Source of the DNA: Tetracladium setigerum | Lineage: Eukaryota; Ascomycota; Leotiomycetes; Helotiales | Reading direction: 5' to 3' | Length of the DNA stretch: 64,000 nt | Assembly: GCA_031472005.1 (NCBI GenBank) | Contig: PZJY01000003.1 | Coordinates: 992,001 to 1,056,000, forward strand | In this document: piece after piece, positions 54,073 through 64,000 of the stretch | How the letters are laid out: each line of letters starts with the position of its first letter | Position numbering within the stretch: the stretch's first letter is position 1 | Position numbers and translations under genes: made by a program | Notes under the pieces: model-generated | Databases searched by the model: none | Seen by the model: the letters and a program-made list of their open reading frames with translations, nothing else | What the model was told of the DNA's origin: nothing

Positions 54073-56220
54073 CTTTGCGGTGACGATGCTACAGTAACAA
54101 ACGAAGAACTCCTGCCTCTACTGCTATCGCCTCTTGTGCGCTCCCTTGGACAGGTTGCGGGGTATGGTGAAGGAGAGCGGCGTGTTCGTCGTGTAGGATT
54201 CAGCCAGCGAAGATCTGCAAATCAGCTGTCAGTCGACGACTAGTTTTCCGCCAGGTCGTAACTATTCACAGAAGGGCGGTAGGTAGACATACAAGTCCCA
54301 ACTTGATACCGTTGTTTCCTGGAGGCGCCGTCGCTGTCCTTGCGTGTGAGCTCCGATCTGGAGGTCCAGGGGGTGAGTTGGGTGTTGGAAGAAGGCGCCC
54401 AAGGAATGCTTGTTGACCAAACCGCGCCGAGCCCGACAGCGTTTTGGTGGAGGAGGAGGGGAGATTTCTTTATGCAACGACGGCACACGACGGCGATCGT
54501 CCGTGTCGTCGATGGGCAGGAGGAGAGTTGTCGAAAGGCTTCGTTAATGTCAACGTTCGTCAGTATCAGTCGGCGGGGGTTGGTGGAGGGAGGGAGAGAG
54601 GTATTAATTTTGGGGGCGCCGCCGAGCTTGAGGTCGAGGTGAGAGAGTTGGAGTTCAAGTTGTGCTGGACTGGGGGTTGCTTGCCAAAGGTGAGGGAGGG
54701 TGTGGAGTGGACAGCCCAAGGCGCTACTCCTCCTTCAGCATCAAATCAACTTCACCTTATTAAAGGGTGAAAACTGGGGAGATGAGCAGGTCAGAGCAGG
54801 AAGTGCAAATAGATACAGTAAAGAAATGATATGTGTGATATGTGATATTAATCCACCGCGAAAAGAGGAAACTCGAGAGTGGTCAACAAGCACGCAGGTA
54901 GGCAGGCAGGTAGTAGTCAATTATTCTCGAGTAGGAGCAATCATAATAATAATCATGGAAGGTGTCTAATAAAACACAGACAGCCACTCACATTCGGCCA
55001 TCGGTAATGAAATATGATGATACAGTAAACGCTAAACGCCCACCTCGTACAAATGAAACAAACGATGCAGGTCAGGTCTGTGGTGTAGAGACAAGAGACA
55101 AGCTCAGCCAAGTCCGCACCGGAAGTTGCACTGCAGCAGACGTGGTGAAGAGTTGGGTAGGGGAGGAGTTTATGGTTCCTCAATCTGATACTCAAAAGGG
55201 GGCAACAGGGCTCGTTTCAAGGAGAATTTGGGTCGGGTAGGGAGGGAGCCAAAGATCTCCACCACGCTACAGGACGGGAACGGAGATTTTCTAGGGGATT
55301 GATTGCAGATTGCAGATTGCAGATGCACATTTCTTGAAGCTCGGCATCATCGTGCCCCTATTATCTGTCCTGGACAGTACTGTATCTTCGTTTTCACTTT
55401 CATTCTCGTTATTCCCATGCTTATTTATTTTCATTATAATTAGTAGTAGCAGTAGTAGTATTATCTATCATTCTTCATTTTTTTGTGGCTTCCGATTTTG
55501 ACTCATGATGGTTGCGTTTATGGTTTGTGCTCCACGGGAGCTACTTGTGAGTTCGTTCAACTTGGAGATTAGTAATACCTGTTGATACTGTAGGGTAGTT
55601 GGTCCGGAGGTCCTGGACAACTTCTTGACTGGAGCTCAAATCCATCATTCGACCTATTAAAACACGTAATAATACAATACCTGCCTACCTAAGTATTTCT
55701 CTCCAGAAGCGAGGTCAATGTTGATGTCACAACCACAAACCCCCATTCCTCATCGAAACAAAAATGATTCTTCCTTGCATTGACGCCTCCTTGGCTGTCA
55801 AAACGCGGCAAAACGGGCGGGTTACCCCCAGTTCGTTCCCAATAAGTTTCAGTAAGACTTACATGTTTCGACCTTGTTCTAGAAGGTAAAAATGGGCTGT
55901 TGTGTTCGACTGGTACTTCGTATTTTCGAAGTAGCTTTTACAACATTCAAACATGCCAATGTCCTACGTACGTCACAAACCATCCGGGATCATGTGGTGT
56001 GTTTGTATGTGTGAAGAAGGTTTCTAATCCTGGCCTCTGATCGCTTTGACGATGGAGCTTTCTATTTTGCTAGCTAGTCCAGTCCTGCCGACGTCTACTA
56101 CTGCTACTGCTAGTTACGGTACAGGTATACAATACTACTGTACTACTGTAGCCACATGGCAAGATCTAAATCCCAAACATGCATGTGCTCCACCTTAAAA
56201 TTCTATCTCGGACATCCATC
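54073..56220. other. Long intergenic stretch, CLA4 promoter and GRS1 3' flank
   Basis: About 2.1 kb with no supported gene. The first 700 bp are GC-richer and probably contain the CLA4 promoter and 5' UTR. A 7-bp unit, GATTGCA, repeats about three times at 55302-55326, and a TAG/CAG triplet run lies near 55440-55460. The open frames (for example 54240-54719 minus and 54444-54770 plus) show no domain. Confidence 0.5.
55302..55326. repeat. Short tandem (GATTGCA) repeat
   Basis: About three perfect copies of a 7-bp unit in the CLA4/GRS1 intergenic region. A minor microsatellite with no obvious role. Confidence 0.75.
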
Positions 56221-58456
56221 TTAGCGGGCAGGTAACTCAGCCTCCTGGCCCTCAAAAGCTGGCAACTCCTTCTCAATATCCGCCCAAACCTTGACACCGT
56301 CAACCAGAGACTTGATGGCAGCACAGATCGTGTCTTCATCAGCGCGGACCTGCTTGGTGGAATCGCGGTCTCGGAGTGTGTATGTCTGGTCATTGACAGT
56401 TTGGAAATCAATGGTGATGCCAAGTGGTGTACCGAGCTCATCATTTCGGCTGTATCGCTTACCGATAGAAGCGGAAGAGTCGTCGATCCGGCTGGAGACA
56501 CCGAGAGTTCGAAGTTTGAGTGACATGTGCTTGATGAGAGGTTTGAAGCTCTCGTGAGATGAAAGGGGAACCAGCAGGACCTTGGTGGGCGCAATCGTTG
56601 GGGGGAAAGAGATGACCTATGAATTTTAGCAACGTGAACTTCAGCAGAAGCTCGTCAAGGACTTACACCACGAGCCTCATCTCCACCATCGCTACCACGA
56701 GTCCAGTAGTTGTGCTCGAGCAACGAGTACAGAATTCGGCCAATACCAAACGAAGGTTCAATAACGTTGGGTGTGAATTCTCGAGTGTTTTCGGTACGGG
56801 TTCGGCGCTCAATGACAATCAAGTCTTTGCTAATCTCGACCTTGCCATTTGCAACGCCCTCGACATCAATGGTGATCTTGCCATCTTTGGTGAGATCCTG
56901 TGCCAACGCTTCCCGCTTATCTTGTGGAAGTGCTTCAACGGCAGCTTCGACAGCCTTACCATCCTTCTTGAAGAATGGACCAAACTTCTTCTTGTCGAGG
57001 TCGATTGCCCACTCGGTGACACTAATTGGAGTGTCGAGTCGCTCTCTAACCATCAGAGGTGCACCAGTCTTTTTCGCGTGAACGGTAAGATCGTAGGCGC
57101 TTCTATCTGCACAGCCAACACACTCGATCCAACCGTAACTTGTGAGCAACTCCGCATCCCAACAATCCGCAGCATAGTGAGCCATCTCATTGGCCATGTG
57201 CTGTCTGAATCTGATTTTGGATTGATCGACACCAATCTTCTTCAAGAACAGGTGAATACGTGCAAGGAAGTAGCCCAGAGTCTCGTTGTCAACGGTACCA
57301 TCAGCCACAGCTTTGCCAATAGCAACCTTCTGCACATCTGTCTTGCCAGCAAGTTGAGTATGACGGTTGAGGAGCACCAACTCGACATCCTTGACCTCGT
57401 CAAAACGACTATGCTTCTTGCCACCCTCTGGATCAACATAGTGCTCAATCTCAGCCATCCAGAACTCGCGAACTCTTAGTAGACCAGCACGAGGCGAGAT
57501 TTCGTTTCTGTAGGACTTGCCGATGGACGCAGATGCAAAGGGCATTTGTTGTTGATTGTATTCAAGTAACTTGGCGAAGTTCAAGAATTGACCTTGAGCA
57601 GTCTCTGGTCGCATGTAACCTGGTGCATTGCTGCTGGGACCAATTGCAGTCTGGAACATGAGGTTGAAGGCAACGGGGGCACTGGGTTCGGCACCGGTTG
57701 CTGCGTTCTTCATCTCGTACTTCTTGATCAACTGACCCAACTCCTCGCCATTGTAGTTGTCAATCTAACAAGTAGGTCAGCCTATGTATACCCGAGTGTT
57801 CTCAATGGTTGTCCTACTCGTGCAAGAATCTCCTCGTACTCCTTGACAACTGCATCGTCCAACTTGATAGCCTCAATGGCGCCCTTAGCCTTCTTCTTCT
57901 TCTTCTTTGGGTCGGCCTCCTTCTCCTCGACCTTCTCGCCCCGGGCCTCCTTATCACCCTTCAATCTAGACTCCAGGACCTCCTCCACGAAATGATCTGC
58001 TCGAAGGATGTCGCCATTCTTAGGGTCCTTGCACATCCAATCTGCGAATTTGTCCACATGGCCACTTGTCTTCAGGACCTCAGCAGGAGTCAACACCGTG
58101 CAGTCGACCTCCAGCATGTCCTCTTCCAAGATGAAATGCTTCCTCCACGCATCGAAGATATTTGCTTGCAGGGCGCAACCGGGAGGACCATAGTCATAGA
58201 GACCAGCTACCCCGCCGTAGATTTCGAAGGAAGGGGTGTAGAACATGCGCCGACGCAGCATGGAATCGAGGACCTGTCGGTCGAAGGGCTGGCCCTTCAG
58301 GGTTGTGGTGGCCATATTGACGTCTACTTTCTTTTTGAATTTCGGTGCTTGATAACTGTTGTTTTGTGCGGTTGCCGCGAAGCTGCGAATAAATGTTTGC
58401 GGGGTGTAATTCGTTAGGGTTCGGAAAGGGCGCGCGAGGGTAAACAAGGAGAGCAT
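56221..58456 (-). CDS. GRS1: Glycyl-tRNA synthetase, mitochondrial and cytosolic
   Basis: Class II synthetase that charges tRNA-Gly. Three exons on the minus strand: 58456-57818, 57764-56667 and 56616-56221, with introns of 53 and 50 nt in phase 0. The long form is 710 residues. Its first 47 residues (MLSLFTLARPFRTLTNYTPQ...) are Arg/Ser/Thr-rich and acid-free at the start, as in a mitochondrial presequence. A second AUG at 58315 begins MATTTLKGQPFDRQ, which matches the cytosolic enzyme's start. Conserved blocks are IYGGVAGLYDYGPPGC, APGYMRPETAQGQF, ISPRAGLLRVREFWMAE and the motif 3 region VIEPSFGIGRIL. The anticodon-binding domain is C-terminal (KVLLVPLSSH). A Lys-rich insert lies near residue 190. 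Divergent from RPF1 with 328 bp between starts. Confidence 0.96.
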
Positions 58457-58784
58457 TCACTTGATTTTCGAAGCAATTGAAGGAGGAAAAGTTTGCAAAA
58501 TGCAGCAAAAGATAGAGAGAAGATGTAGAGAAATGAGGGGAAGTGCTTTTGAGATGCTGTGATGTGATATCAAGTGTTTTGGCTGTTCTGTTTCAACTGC
58601 TGTGACTCGTTCGAGTGACTCTTTTGCGACTGACTGTCTGGACACCCAACACCGATGCTCGGCCCACTCTTTTTTCCGGCAGAATCGATGGTCCCTCCAA
58701 AAAATAATTTCTTGAAGCTCCTCCAAATACAAACAGAGCACAAGACCTCCCACCTCAACATCAACCTCAATAAAGAAGAACACC
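58457..58784. promoter_or_regulatory. Bidirectional promoter region GRS1 / RPF1
   Basis: 328 bp between the start codons of a tRNA synthetase gene and a ribosome-assembly gene transcribed in opposite directions. No open frame of its own is supported. Shared regulation with the growth and translation programme is inferred. Confidence 0.55.
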
Positions 58785-60020
58785 ATGGGATCCAAACGGA
58801 CGCCCGTGTCCTCAAAGGCCACACTGCCCTTTAAGTCTGCCAACAAATTCAAGCGACAAGATCTCCACGTCAAGCAAAAGAAGGCTCGCGACAGCATTCG
58901 ACGTGACGAACGCTTCACCCGAAAACGAGAGGAGGACCGAAATCCAGAACTGCGAAGGGAACGCTTAGCCAGGAATGTTCCAGCTACAATCGATAGCAAG
59001 CGAGTCTGGGATGACGATACAGAGGGCGACGGGCTGAACGTCAGTGTGGATGTAGAGCAGCTCAAGAGGAGGAGAATCGAGGAGGCCGAGGCAGCATTGG
59101 AGGAGGCGCCAGAGGAAGCAATTGAGGAAGATGATGACGATGAAGTAGACAGTATGCTGGATTCCGACTCGGAAAACGAAAGTACAAAGAAAGAGCCCAA
59201 ACCTCGCCCTCGAGCCGCTTCCACAGCAGCTTCAACAACCAGCACAAACCTCGACCTCACACCCGACTCGCTCGCCCTCAAATTCCCAACCCTCTTCTCA
59301 GACGCACCACCCCCCACACCCAAGGTCCTTCTTACCACATCAATAAACTCTACCCTACACAAAGAAGCGCATCTCCTCTGCACACTCTTCCCAAATACCC
59401 ACTACATCCCCCGCTCCTCGCACAGATATGGCCACAAGTTCTCATTGCGAGAGATCTCGAAGTTCGCCGCGAACAGAGACTACACAACCGTCATCCTACT
59501 CAAAGAAGATTATAAGAAGCCAACAGGTCTAACAGTCGTACATCTACCGATCGGGCCAACCCTTCATTTCTCAATCGCAAATTGGGTTGACGGCAAGAAG
59601 CTACCTGGGCACGGAAATCCCACAAATCACTACCCAGAACTCATCCTCAACAACTTCCGCACGCCATTAGGTCTTCTTACCGCACGTTTATTCTTGACTC
59701 TGTTCCCACCACAGCCAGAGCTTCAAGGGCGACAAGTCGTTACGCTACACAATCAAAGAGATTACATCTTCCTGCGTAGACACAGATATGTCTTCCGCGA
59801 CAAGAAGGAGACGGAGAAGAGTGTTCTAAATAGTGATGGGAAGCCAGTTGAGGGAGTAGAGGGAATCAGAGCTGGTCTGCAGGAACTTGGACCCAGATTC
59901 ACACTTAAGCTTAGGAGAGTTGACAAAGGCGTCGGACGAGCTGGCAGTGAGGGTGATGATGCGGTGCAGTGGCAGTGGAAGGCGCATATGGAGAAGAAGA
60001 GGACGATGTTCAATCTTTAG
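58785..60020 (+). CDS. RPF1: Ribosome production factor 1 (Brix domain)
   Basis: Nucleolar Brix-domain protein needed for 60S subunit assembly and 27S pre-rRNA processing. A single exon of 411 residues. The N-terminal ~150 residues are basic and then strongly acidic, with a glutamate/aspartate run (EEDDDDEVDSMLDSDSEN) ahead of the domain. The Brix domain (about 175-385) shows KVLLTTSINSTLHKEAH, LREISKFAANRDYT and HLPIGPTLHFSI. NHYPELILNNFRTPLG and TLHNQRDYIFLRRHRY follow. The C-terminal PRFTLKLRRVDKG and QWQWKAHMEKKR are typical of Rpf1. The AUG at 58785 starts the conserved basic head. Confidence 0.95.
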   Translation: MGSKRTPVSSKATLPFKSANKFKRQDLHVKQKKARDSIRRDERFTRKREEDRNPELRRERLARNVPATIDSKRVWDDDTEGDGLNVSVDVEQLKRRRIEEAEAALEEAPEEAIEEDDDDEVDSMLDSDSENESTKKEPKPRPRAASTAASTTSTNLDLTPDSLALKFPTLFSDAPPPTPKVLLTTSINSTLHKEAHLLCTLFPNTHYIPRSSHRYGHKFSLREISKFAANRDYTTVILLKEDYKKPTGLTVVHLPIGPTLHFSIANWVDGKKLPGHGNPTNHYPELILNNFRTPLGLLTARLFLTLFPPQPELQGRQVVTLHNQRDYIFLRRHRYVFRDKKETEKSVLNSDGKPVEGVEGIRAGLQELGPRFTLKLRRVDKGVGRAGSEGDDAVQWQWKAHMEKKRTMFNL

Positions 60021-61300
60021 ATATGTAATAGAAAGGCAGAATACCCAATTAAAATTTGCACTCACTTTTGTCTACTCAAGTCTCCAAGCGAGGCGTTGTT
60101 GAATGGCGTCGGGTATAAAATAGACAGTACAGAATACTAGGAACCTAAATATTTACTATCAACAGGGAAGCTTTCATGATAAATATCGCTGCATAGCAGA
60201 GCTCTGATTGTGACATTTGAAATTGGCCAGGCAAAGGCAAAGCGGCCATGGTTGGAGATCTTGAGAGCTGTGCTTGAAAACCATGAGGAACATGCTTGGG
60301 CAGCAGGATGGCTGATGGGATAATGAGCGAAGTTTGTGACTGTCAGAAAAGTTTTTCACAAGAAACAACAATCTCAAATCCTTCTTTCACGCACTTCAAA
60401 GACGCTCGAAACCGTCGTCAAATCGTTGAGGAGATCACTACTCTTGAAAATCATCACCACCACCAACCACCGCAGAATCCACCACAAGAGCACCAGCAGC
60501 AGCCTCTAAGCTACCTGCAAGCCTCCATACTATGTCAAGTCCGTCCTCTCAATCCTCACATCCTCACATCTTCACAAAGATATGTATGGCCAATCATTGA
60601 ACCACTTTCCACCGAATAGAAAGCACTTCACCCAAGATTTTCCAGTTGATCTCCGGTCTGCTGACGACTGACTTGGTCCTGGAAACCTCACATCAACCCG
60701 AGGGCGACGGGTATCTCACAGTCAGTGCTTTATTAGAGAACGTGGGTTTTGCGTTGAGTATTTTGAAAATACTTTGTTGAAGAAGAAAAGAAAAAGAAGA
60801 GGAAAGACGAGAAAAGTTTTTGCGAGTAAATAGAAACTCAGGATATCCGGCATCGTGATTTGGCTATTCGGCGCAGCGTTAGTCCTTTTGAGGCACTGCA
60901 CGTCCACACTTTTGCTAGAGGGACGCACGTATTTTATGTGGACTGCCGATGCCACTTTGAAGTGGGAAGAGTGCCGCATTCATTTGATCAGTGTACAAAT
61001 GGCCATCAAATGAATGCCAGTACAATGCATCGAGCAAAAGGCCATCGACCAAATGCTACTGAAATACATTACACAATTCAGTGCGAAGTCCAGCAATTAA
61101 ATGCTCATCCAGGACAAAATCTAATGCGATATTCGAAAAGTGGGGCCGCGCCGTTTGCTCCAATCAGGTTTCAAGGTCACGTGAAGTTGATTTTGAGGGT
61201 TTTCCACAGCTCTACTCGAGTACCAACTTCCATGTCTCTTGAGCATCAATTTCGTGTACCAAAGTTGAAGATACTGTTGTCAGAAACAGCGGTTGAAAAT
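60021..61300. other. Intergenic; open frame extends upstream of the SET gene
   Basis: About 1.3 kb between RPF1 and the SET-domain gene. The SET frame stays open back to about 60860 but its 5' part begins with TTG. An in-frame AUG near 61233 (MSLEHQFRVPKLK) could give a slightly longer protein. The plus-strand frame 60296-60619 starts with TTG and shows no domain. Confidence 0.5.
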
Positions 61301-62760
61301 ATGGACAACACATTCGATCCAGCTGTAAACTTGGATACGCAAGATGTATTCACGGCTTGGTCTCTGGCTCAAGGAGTCGAGATCAAGGGCATTGCTGTGC
61401 ACCGATTTCCGGGGAGAGGACTCGGAATCATTGCTGAGAAGGACTTCAAGGTATGTGAAGTCCTCTCTTTCTTTTACTTTCACAATGTCAATTGTAAGAT
61501 CATGTTCAAGATCTTAAATCACATTCTCAGTCTTCTTTTCCACGTTTGGTGCACCTCTCATTCATGAAATTCAAGCTCAACACAAGTCTTTCGTCAATCT
61601 TGGATCTGAGATATCGATGCAGTTGAACAATCTCATGAGGATTTTTGATCTCTGTTCCTGCTCGTGGTATGCTCTCGTAAACAAGTCAACTAATATCCCC
61701 ACAGATTGACGAAGAAGTCCTTCGTGTCCCCGCCAACGCTCTCTACAACACCCTCACAGTCCCCAAAGACATGCATGCATTTTTCGATAAATCTTCCTAT
61801 GCCCCCAGCGTCAATGGATTGCTAGCAGCATCCATCGCCATCAACGGCATCTCCAAACAATGGGACGCCATCCTCCCCACGCCATCTGACATCACCGAAA
61901 GCATTCCCTTCAACTGGCACCCCAACCTCCAAGCCCTCCTCCCACCAGGCGCATCCACGCTTCTCGCCGCCCAACAAAAGAAAATCAAGTCCGATCACGA
62001 CGCTGTGACTATCTACTTCCCCAAGCTTGATTTCAATTCATTCGTACACAACTGGTTCCTCGTCAGCACGCGCACCTTCTATTACACTGTGCCTACACCA
62101 AAAGGGAAAAAGAAAGCAAAGAATGAACCACCGCTAGATCATGATGACTGTATCAGTCTGGCGCCGTTTGCTGATTGCTTCAATCACACATCAAACGGTA
62201 CTTGCTCCGTCACATTCTCTCCCACAGGGTACGTCCTCACGACATCCTCGGCCATAAAGAAAGGCGACGAAATGTCCATCAGTTACGGCAACCACAGCAA
62301 CGATTTCCTTCTCGCTGAATACGGATTTATTCTATCCTCTTCCTCCGGCGAGGAGAACATATGGGATGAGATACCGCTTGATTTTCTCCTACTCCCATTA
62401 TTCACCGAATCCCAGAAGCAAGCTTTGAAGGATGCGCATTTCCTAGGGAAGTATGTGTTAGATAAAGATAGCGTTTGTTATAGAACGCAGGTGGCGGTGA
62501 GATTGTTGTGTATGAGTGAGGGAAAGTGGGATAAATTGGTAGCCACTGGATTGGAGGGTGGTGAGAGAAGTCAAAAAGATGTCGATGCTGTGCTAGTGAG
62601 AGCGTTAAATGCGTACTCGCTTGTGATCAATGATCATTTGGAGCGAGTGGAGAAGGAGGTTGAGGGTTTGGAGAGTCAGAGAGACACGTTGAAGAGAAGA
62701 TGGTTGCAAATTCAGAAATTAGTTGAGACATTTTTGGCCAAAATAAAGGGCAAGTCATAA
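61301..62760 (+). CDS. SET-domain lysine methyltransferase (RKM/SETD-like)
   Basis: A probable S-adenosylmethionine-dependent protein lysine methyltransferase; relatives modify ribosomal proteins or cytochrome c. Two exons, 61301-61450 and 61705-62760, with a 254-nt intron (long for this window) and phase 0; the product is 401 residues. The SET domain starts with GIAVHRFPGRGLGIIAEKD and ends with MSISYGNHSNDFLLAEYGF, with DCFNHTSNGTC between them at the AdoMet pocket. The C-terminal half is helical, like the Rubisco-methyltransferase substrate-binding domain, and ends in a coiled coil (LERVEKEVEGLESQRDTLKR). The AUG at 61301 is chosen as the nearest to the domain, though upstream in-frame AUGs exist. 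The substrate is not assigned. Confidence 0.87.
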
Positions 62761-64000
62761 ATAGAATGGAAGGACGTAAACAGAGTCCTCGTATGTGCTT
62801 TTCAATAGTTACGCTCGTGACTTCAAGGCATAAGACTTCAGAGTATGCTATAATTTCATGCCTCTCAAGTCAGTCAAAAGTTGAATAACATCCTATGAGC
62901 TTCGATTTGATTTTTAACGAGACCAGTATGTTTCACCGCAAAGCAGGTCGTAAGATTACATCTCCGCGATGAAGTCTCCTCTCTCACTCTATGGGGCTTC
63001 GAACCTCTTCATTACTCTGGCCCTTGACAATTAGGTTTTTAACTGCACTCACTGCCTTGCTCCATTGAATACTAGCAACACAACACTTATTTATTGTCTT
63101 TACTACTCGAAAAACAACCCAATATCTACTATCTCTAATTGATTCCAACCATAAGCTCAAGCGTCATAGGTACTAAACGGAATTTCTTAATTGAATCATC
63201 CTCCTGTAAAAGCAGGTGAGACATCCCTCCCTTCAGGTTGCATTCTCCATTCATACAAAATCTACAAAAAGTTAACACCTACATTTGATCCATTCACCAG
63301 CCAACTCACCAATTCTACTTCCTCCCTCCTCTCTCTAATCTTGCGCCCTCAATTTATACAATATCCCCCAAAACCCCAACTCTTACACGTAACCCACTCA
63401 CCAGTTACCAAGTTGCACACTCCCACACCACTCATCTTTGTCATTCCCACCCTCCTCGCAACAGCCATCCTCGCCCACACCTTTCTATACCATTATCCTC
63501 ACAAACCTCACAATCCTTCCAAGAACAACAGCAACAAACAACTTCATCTCATCATGTCAAGACATCAATCTCCTCCTCACACCAAGCCTCTCGGGGGCTA
63601 AAATAACTGCGAATTGTGTGTGAGATGATGAGGTGGTGTTGAAGACGGGGTTAAGACTTGGTGATTGGTATAATGTATCTTTTCTGGTTTTGAGTATTTT
63701 TTGTATTTTTGGGGGTGGTCTGTGGATTCGAGGAGGCGAAAGTGTGGTGGTAAGTCGTGATTTTCTTTGGTATATTGTGAGAATAGCATTTGTTGAAGAG
63801 GGAAAGTTAGTTAATTCGGTGATGAATATTGACACAACAAAGAATAGCAAATGATAATGCAGTGGTCGCTTTTCGACATCAGTGAGTTTTCAACATATTC
63901 TCCTCTTCCCCTCTCTACCAGGTTACCACGAGACAAAAGGGCACTGATCATTGCAAAAAACAACAACAGAGAAGATGCTTTCCGAAACTGTCTTGCTTGT
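62761..64000. other. Intergenic to window end
   Basis: About 1.2 kb with no supported gene. The open frames at 63191-63601 (plus) and 63557-63850 (minus) start at TTG. They overlap and show no domain, although the plus-strand one has a hydrophobic stretch. A gene may begin beyond the right edge. Confidence 0.5.

Noticed and set aside
60296..60619. 107-codon frame with His/Gln-rich stretch after RPF1
   Set aside because: Starts with TTG; His/Gln run comes from CAC/CAG simple sequence; no domain.

Overview
This is nuclear DNA from a filamentous ascomycete (Pezizomycotina). Genes are compact and cut by short GT-AG introns, mostly 46-110 nt, with CTAAC/CTGAC branch sites 8-20 nt before the acceptor. 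The gene content also fits: a HET-domain NLR, a CBM18 chitin deacetylase, a PAK kinase of the CLA4 type and a fungal calcineurin B. A leotiomycete relative such as Helotiales is my guess from the style of the proteins; the window alone does not prove it. There are no CRISPR arrays, insertion sequences or complete transposons, and I could not identify any tRNA or rRNA.

Layout. 0.2-1.1 kb: calcineurin regulatory subunit B. 2.5-6.5 kb: a 1288-residue HET-NACHT-ankyrin protein of the fungal NLR (non-self recognition) type. 7.3-7.8 kb: a small single-pass membrane protein. 8.8-13.4 kb: DNA polymerase alpha catalytic subunit, divergent from a mitochondrial PPR-like gene at 13.8-16.0 kb. 16.4-20.3 kb: a large serine-rich unknown, divergent from an RRM/RGG RNA-binding protein at 21.0-22.2 kb. 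22.8-25.5 kb: two small secreted proteins, one with a probable GPI signal. 26.4-30.0 kb: LSG1 and LTV1, head to head. 30.6-35.7 kb: SAC3 of TREX-2. 36.7-37.8 kb: a conserved unknown. 38.5-40.6 kb: a polysaccharide (chitin) deacetylase with three chitin-binding modules. 42.4-44.7 kb: a GNAT acetyltransferase and a metallophosphoesterase. 45.8-49.4 kb: a RING/zinc-module/SH3 protein. 51.1-54.1 kb: CLA4 kinase. 56.2-60.0 kb: glycyl-tRNA synthetase and RPF1, head to head. 61.3-62.8 kb: a SET-domain methyltransferase.

How the genes relate. Most are unlinked housekeeping functions: DNA replication, ribosome assembly (LSG1, LTV1, RPF1), translation (GRS1), mRNA export (SAC3) and signalling (CNB1, CLA4). 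Ribosome or translation genes twice sit in divergent pairs separated by about 330-340 bp, which suggests shared promoters. The accessory layer is the NLR, the secreted proteins and the deacetylase.

Most noteworthy points. The NLR carries near-identical 99-bp ankyrin repeats, and the array is interrupted by a 73-codon Gln-rich in-frame segment containing a ten-C run. Single-base frame breaks lie at or near G/C runs in POL1, the PPR gene and the GNAT gene, with a possible +1 in the serine-rich unknown; consensus error is the likelier cause. POL1 hides two introns in an open frame. Glycyl-tRNA synthetase has a weak-context mitochondrial start upstream of a strong-context cytosolic start.
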